This document shows, one piece after another, positions 60,824-63,184 of a DNA stretch of 63,184 bases. The DNA comes from Hyphomicrobiales bacterium (GTDB lineage: Bacteria > Pseudomonadota > Alphaproteobacteria > Rhizobiales > Rhizobiaceae), in the NCBI GenBank assembly GCA_002709005.1, contig PAPH01000001.1:2478-65661 (forward strand), in the 5' to 3' direction. Each line of letters starts with the position of its first letter. Position 1 is the stretch's first letter. Position numbers and translations under genes: made by a program. The notes beneath the pieces were generated by a model that was given only the letters and a program-made list of their open reading frames with translations, ran no database searches and had not been told where the DNA came from.

Positions 60824-61713
60824 CCCGGGAACTCGCCGCTGCCTTCACGACGTTCAAGGCCGGCAGCTGCCGGACCCTGTCGCGCGAGAGCAAATCCTGG
60901 GGCCGTGTACGGGCTGAGCGGGTTCAACGAACCGGCCTCAAGAAAGAGGAGACGTCCCTCACCTCGCGTGATCATCTCGTTCTCCTCAATCTGAAAGGGA
61001 ACTCCGAGCGAGGTGATTATTGCCTGGACGGCAAGCCGGCCGGCTTCGCCCGGCGAAGGCCCGGATCGATCCTGTTCGTTCCTGCGGGGTGTCACTGGAA
61101 GGGTTGGGAAGCCGGTGCGTCCTCGGCCGCCTACCTGTCGATCACAATAGATCCAGCCAGAGTGTCGGAACTGCTCGGTCGGGACAAGGTGCGCAGGCAT
61201 CCGGCACTATCCCCGGATCTGGGCTTCGAAGATCCGGCGGTGATGCACGCGGTGCGGGGGATAGGGGCGGAGATTCATGATCAAAGCCCCCTGAGCACGC
61301 TGCTTGTCGAAAGCTATGTGTCGGCGATCTTCATTCAGTTGTTTCGCAAGCAGACAAACGATCCCGCTATCCACAAGGCCGGTGGCCTGGCACCAAGGAG
61401 CTTCAATCGGGTCATGGAGAAAATCGATCAGGATCTCGCCGTCGATCTGTCTCTTTCACAGCTTGCGGACGTCGCTGGCGTCAGCATTCCGCATTTCTGC
61501 AGGGCCTTCAAGCAGATGACCGGCTCCCCTCCATATGCCTTTATCATCGGGCGCCGGATCGAGCGGGCAAAGGAACGTCTGCGTAGCTCGGACATGGCCA
61601 TCACCGACATAGCGCTGGATTGCGGCTTCTCGAGTTCGAGCCACTTTGCAAATGGATTTCGTCGCGAGGTCGGCATGTCGCCGGCGGCCTATCGCAGATC
61701 ATTCCGGCAATAG
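60820..61713 (+). CDS. AraC-family regulator (second paralogue)
   Basis: A 297-residue AraC regulator similar along its length to the one at 48410: the sensing domain has GLKKEETSLTSRDHLVLLNL and GSILFVPAGCHWKGWEAG, and the DNA-binding domain has LADVAGVSIPHFCRAFKQMT, PYAFIIGRRIERAKERLRS and ITDIALDCGFSSSSHFANGF. It is translationally coupled to the XRE gene and followed by a shared terminator. It could share ligand and targets with the other paralogue. Confidence 0.9.
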   Translation: MTRELAAAFTTFKAGSCRTLSRESKSWGRVRAERVQRTGLKKEETSLTSRDHLVLLNLKGNSERGDYCLDGKPAGFARRRPGSILFVPAGCHWKGWEAGASSAAYLSITIDPARVSELLGRDKVRRHPALSPDLGFEDPAVMHAVRGIGAEIHDQSPLSTLLVESYVSAIFIQLFRKQTNDPAIHKAGGLAPRSFNRVMEKIDQDLAVDLSLSQLADVAGVSIPHFCRAFKQMTGSPPYAFIIGRRIERAKERLRSSDMAITDIALDCGFSSSSHFANGFRREVGMSPAAYRRSFRQ

Positions 61714-61725
61714 CAACATCGGAAA

Positions 61726-61752
61726 AAGGCCCCGCCTTGCGGCGAGGCCCTT
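61726..61752 (-). terminator. Bidirectional terminator between araC and DUF736
   Basis: AAGGCCCCGCC (61726-61736) and GGCGAGGCCTT-like bases (61741-61752) form a GC-rich stem with loop TTGC and one mismatch. On the minus strand the stem is followed by TTTTT (61727-61723), so it is a good intrinsic terminator for the DUF736 gene. Confidence 0.75.
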
Positions 61753-61766
61753 GTCCTTGGGGGAGA

Positions 61767-62084
61767 TCAGTCGCGGTTGGTGTTCGGGCGCGACCAGATC
61801 AGCTGCATGCCCTCGTCGCCTTCCACCTCGACCAGGGTGGCGTAGATCGGTGCCGGAAAGCTCGGGTCGTCCAGCTTGACCGAGAGGTAGTCGCGTTCGG
61901 TTTCCTTGGCCTGCTTCTGCCAGGCGGCGCCCAGTTCGACGGCGCCGGAGAAGATGCGGAACTGCGGGCCGTTGTCGGAGGGGTTTTCGACGCGCTCGAA
62001 GCGGGCCTTGACGTTGAGTGCGAGGGTCTTGATCTGGCCGGTGAAGCCGTTCTTGGTGGTGGTGAAAGTGCCGATGTTTGCCAT
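61767..62084 (-). CDS. DUF736 protein
   Basis: A 105-residue protein from ATG 62084: [68 protein letters not shown]. This is the complete DUF736 domain, common on Rhizobiales plasmids and conjugative elements near ardC and tra genes. The function is unknown. A 45-residue fragment of a paralogue lies at 46772-46912. Confidence 0.92.
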   Translation of the reverse strand: MANIGTFTTTKNGFTGQIKTLALNVKARFERVENPSDNGPQFRIFSGAVELGAAWQKQAKETERDYLSVKLDDPSFPAPIYATLVEVEGDEGMQLIWSRPNTNRD

Positions 62085-62754
62085 TGTCCTATTCCTTTTC
62101 GATGTTTCGGGCCGCGCCCATCGCGGCCTCGATGGCTGTCGAAGAGACCGGTAACGATCGGCGCGCATCCCGAAGGGACCGCAATGAAATGGAGGACGGC
62201 GGGACGGGGCTTTCTTGTCTCGCGAGGAATGGCGGCGCAGCCGCCAGGGGAAGAAAGTTCCGGTCCGCCGTTGCGACAAGCCGGGCGAGGCGAAGCCGCT
62301 TGCCGGTCAGACATGCCAAATCGAGACCGCGTTGGGCGAGCTCCGCGAGAGACGACGGCAAAAGGAATAGGCCATGACGTGGCGAACGCGCCTACGACCA
62401 CCAGTTACAGACTCCCCATCGATAGATCGACCTCGGCTCAGTTCAAGGCGACCCATTTGCCGGATCGTGAATCCCAGTACTATTGGCCTGCCATCTGCCA
62501 ATCTTCGGTGACCTAACGCGCGACCGGAAAAGAGAGAGCAGGCATCCGGTCGAGTGTAGCCTTCCGCCGAAAGCTGAGCGGCTGTTGCCAGGATCTTGCT
62601 CTGACCCCTCGTGTTGAAAATAGGCAGGCACCGCAGATACTCGGTCGTTCCGGACCATCGTCTTGATTGATGATGACGGAAACTCGCCGCCGAAGTGGCC
62701 TCACATCAAGCGCCGCACATCGCCCTTCCGCAGTCGTATTCGGGAGGCCGAGCA
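62085..62754. other. Intergenic, no supported gene
   Basis: About 670 bases between DUF736 and the end of ardC. It should hold the DUF736 promoter. Several frames are open because of the high GC content, but none shows a recognisable domain. Confidence 0.5.
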
Positions 62755-63184
62755 TCAGGCCGCCTCCCTCCCTTCAACCACCTCGGCAGGCTGAAGACCG
62801 TGGAGATAAGTCACCGCGCGCTGCGCATGCGCCGCTGCCTGAAAAATTGCCCACTTGTCGTCTTTGAGCACATGTAACCACGAGTGCAGGTAGCTGGCGT
62901 GATCCGGCCGGGGTTCGAGTTCCGGCACGATGCCGAGATCGGCGCACAGGAAGCAGCTCCCAAGCTCGGCAATGAGTTTTTCGCGGGCACGTTCGGAGCG
63001 ATCCTTGTGATAGCGCGAGAGATCGCGTCCAACGCGATGCGCTGGCGCCGTCCAGTGGGTGGCCTCATGGCTGAGAACGGCGACGTACGATTCCGCATCC
63101 CGGAAGCTCTCGAAAGGCGGCATCTGGATGTGGTCGCTGGCCGAAGCGAAGAAAGCCTTCGAGCCGCCATGACGGATCACCGCG
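62755..63184 (-). CDS. ardC: ArdC-type antirestriction protein (partial, C-terminal part)
   Basis: The last 143 residues of an ArdC/zincin-like metallopeptidase; the gene runs off the right edge of the window. The metallopeptidase motif HEATHWTAPAHRVGRDLS holds HExxH, and the part after it (ELGSCFLCADLGIVPELEPR; YLHSWLHVLKDDKWAIFQAA; AVTYLHGLQPAE) is typical of ArdC C-termini. ArdC protects incoming plasmid DNA from restriction. It is commonly found next to DUF736 in these replicons. Confidence 0.88.
   Translation of the reverse strand, partial: AVIRHGGSKAFFASASDHIQMPPFESFRDAESYVAVLSHEATHWTAPAHRVGRDLSRYHKDRSERAREKLIAELGSCFLCADLGIVPELEPRPDHASYLHSWLHVLKDDKWAIFQAAAHAQRAVTYLHGLQPAEVVEGREAA

Noticed and set aside
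46733..62084. Recent composite transposon or duplication bounded by DUF736 copies
   Set aside because: The copies differ at about one base in five and one is only a fragment, so they cannot be recent direct repeats.

Overview
The window looks like part of a large conjugative plasmid or integrative element of a Rhizobiales alphaproteobacterium. The main evidence is a Ti-plasmid-type transfer region: traC-traD-traG diverges from traA-traF-traB around an oriT, and a LuxI/LuxR pair and a TraM-like antiactivator lie nearby. DUF736, ArdC, WGR, BTLCP-type transglutaminase-like peptidases and IetAS are also typical of such replicons. No replication genes, mating-pore (trb/virB) genes, tRNA, rRNA or CRISPR were seen. 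The exact genus cannot be told from the sequence.

Layout. 1-12.1 kb: an IS66 remnant, a membrane-anchor protein, then a CadR/ZntR-type module (MerR regulator, P1B-ATPase, methyltransferase-like membrane protein, YnfA, DUF1624), three L,D-transpeptidase-type genes, and a manganese-linked block (multicopper oxidase and ZIP transporter divergent from mntR, with two palindromes between). 12.3-14.9 kb: a decayed cytochrome c maturation locus in which ccmF is intact while ccmH and ccmE are broken. 15-20 kb: envelope and metal genes mixed with fragments (a broken second P1B-ATPase, a DsbA fragment). 20.0-25.7 kb: a metal/redox operon (SCO, DsbB, DsbA-like, PCu(A)C, SCO, then DUF411, ZIP, LspA) preceded by a PbrR/CadR-like operator. 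Three such operators (near 4.36, 17.77 and 20.06 kb) share the same geometry, yet only one MerR regulator is present, so they may form one regulon.

25.7-35.4 kb: IS debris (IS6-like, IS21-like) and a complete ISL3-type element whose right end cuts the 5' end of a QatABCD anti-phage locus (KAP ATPase, QatB, QueC-like, TatD-like). 35.8-46.7 kb: quorum-sensing and conjugation genes (TraM-like, LuxI, LuxR, TraB, TraF, TraA, oriT, TraC, TraD, TraG), a WGR protein and a PIN-type toxin-antitoxin pair. traA has one in-frame TAA that splits relaxase plus Walker motifs from the rest of the helicase. 46.7-55.1 kb: a probable small-molecule cluster: a SAM-binding enzyme divergent from a tightly coupled AraC-MFS pair, followed by an ABC importer of the polar amino acid/opine type, an alanine-racemase-like enzyme with the catalytic Tyr replaced by Trp, and a binding protein. 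55.7-59.3 kb: IetS/IetA (subtilase plus AAA ATPase). 60.1-63.2 kb: XRE and AraC regulators, DUF736 and ArdC.

The most novel signal is a pair of structured RNA leaders of about 220 nt (36127-36343 on the minus strand and 60099-60316 on the plus strand). They share several helices that differ in sequence but keep base pairing, and conserved loops. Each sits just upstream of a regulatory gene: the TraM-like antiactivator and the XRE-AraC pair. I do not recognise the class. All calls come from reading the sequence; no database search was run.
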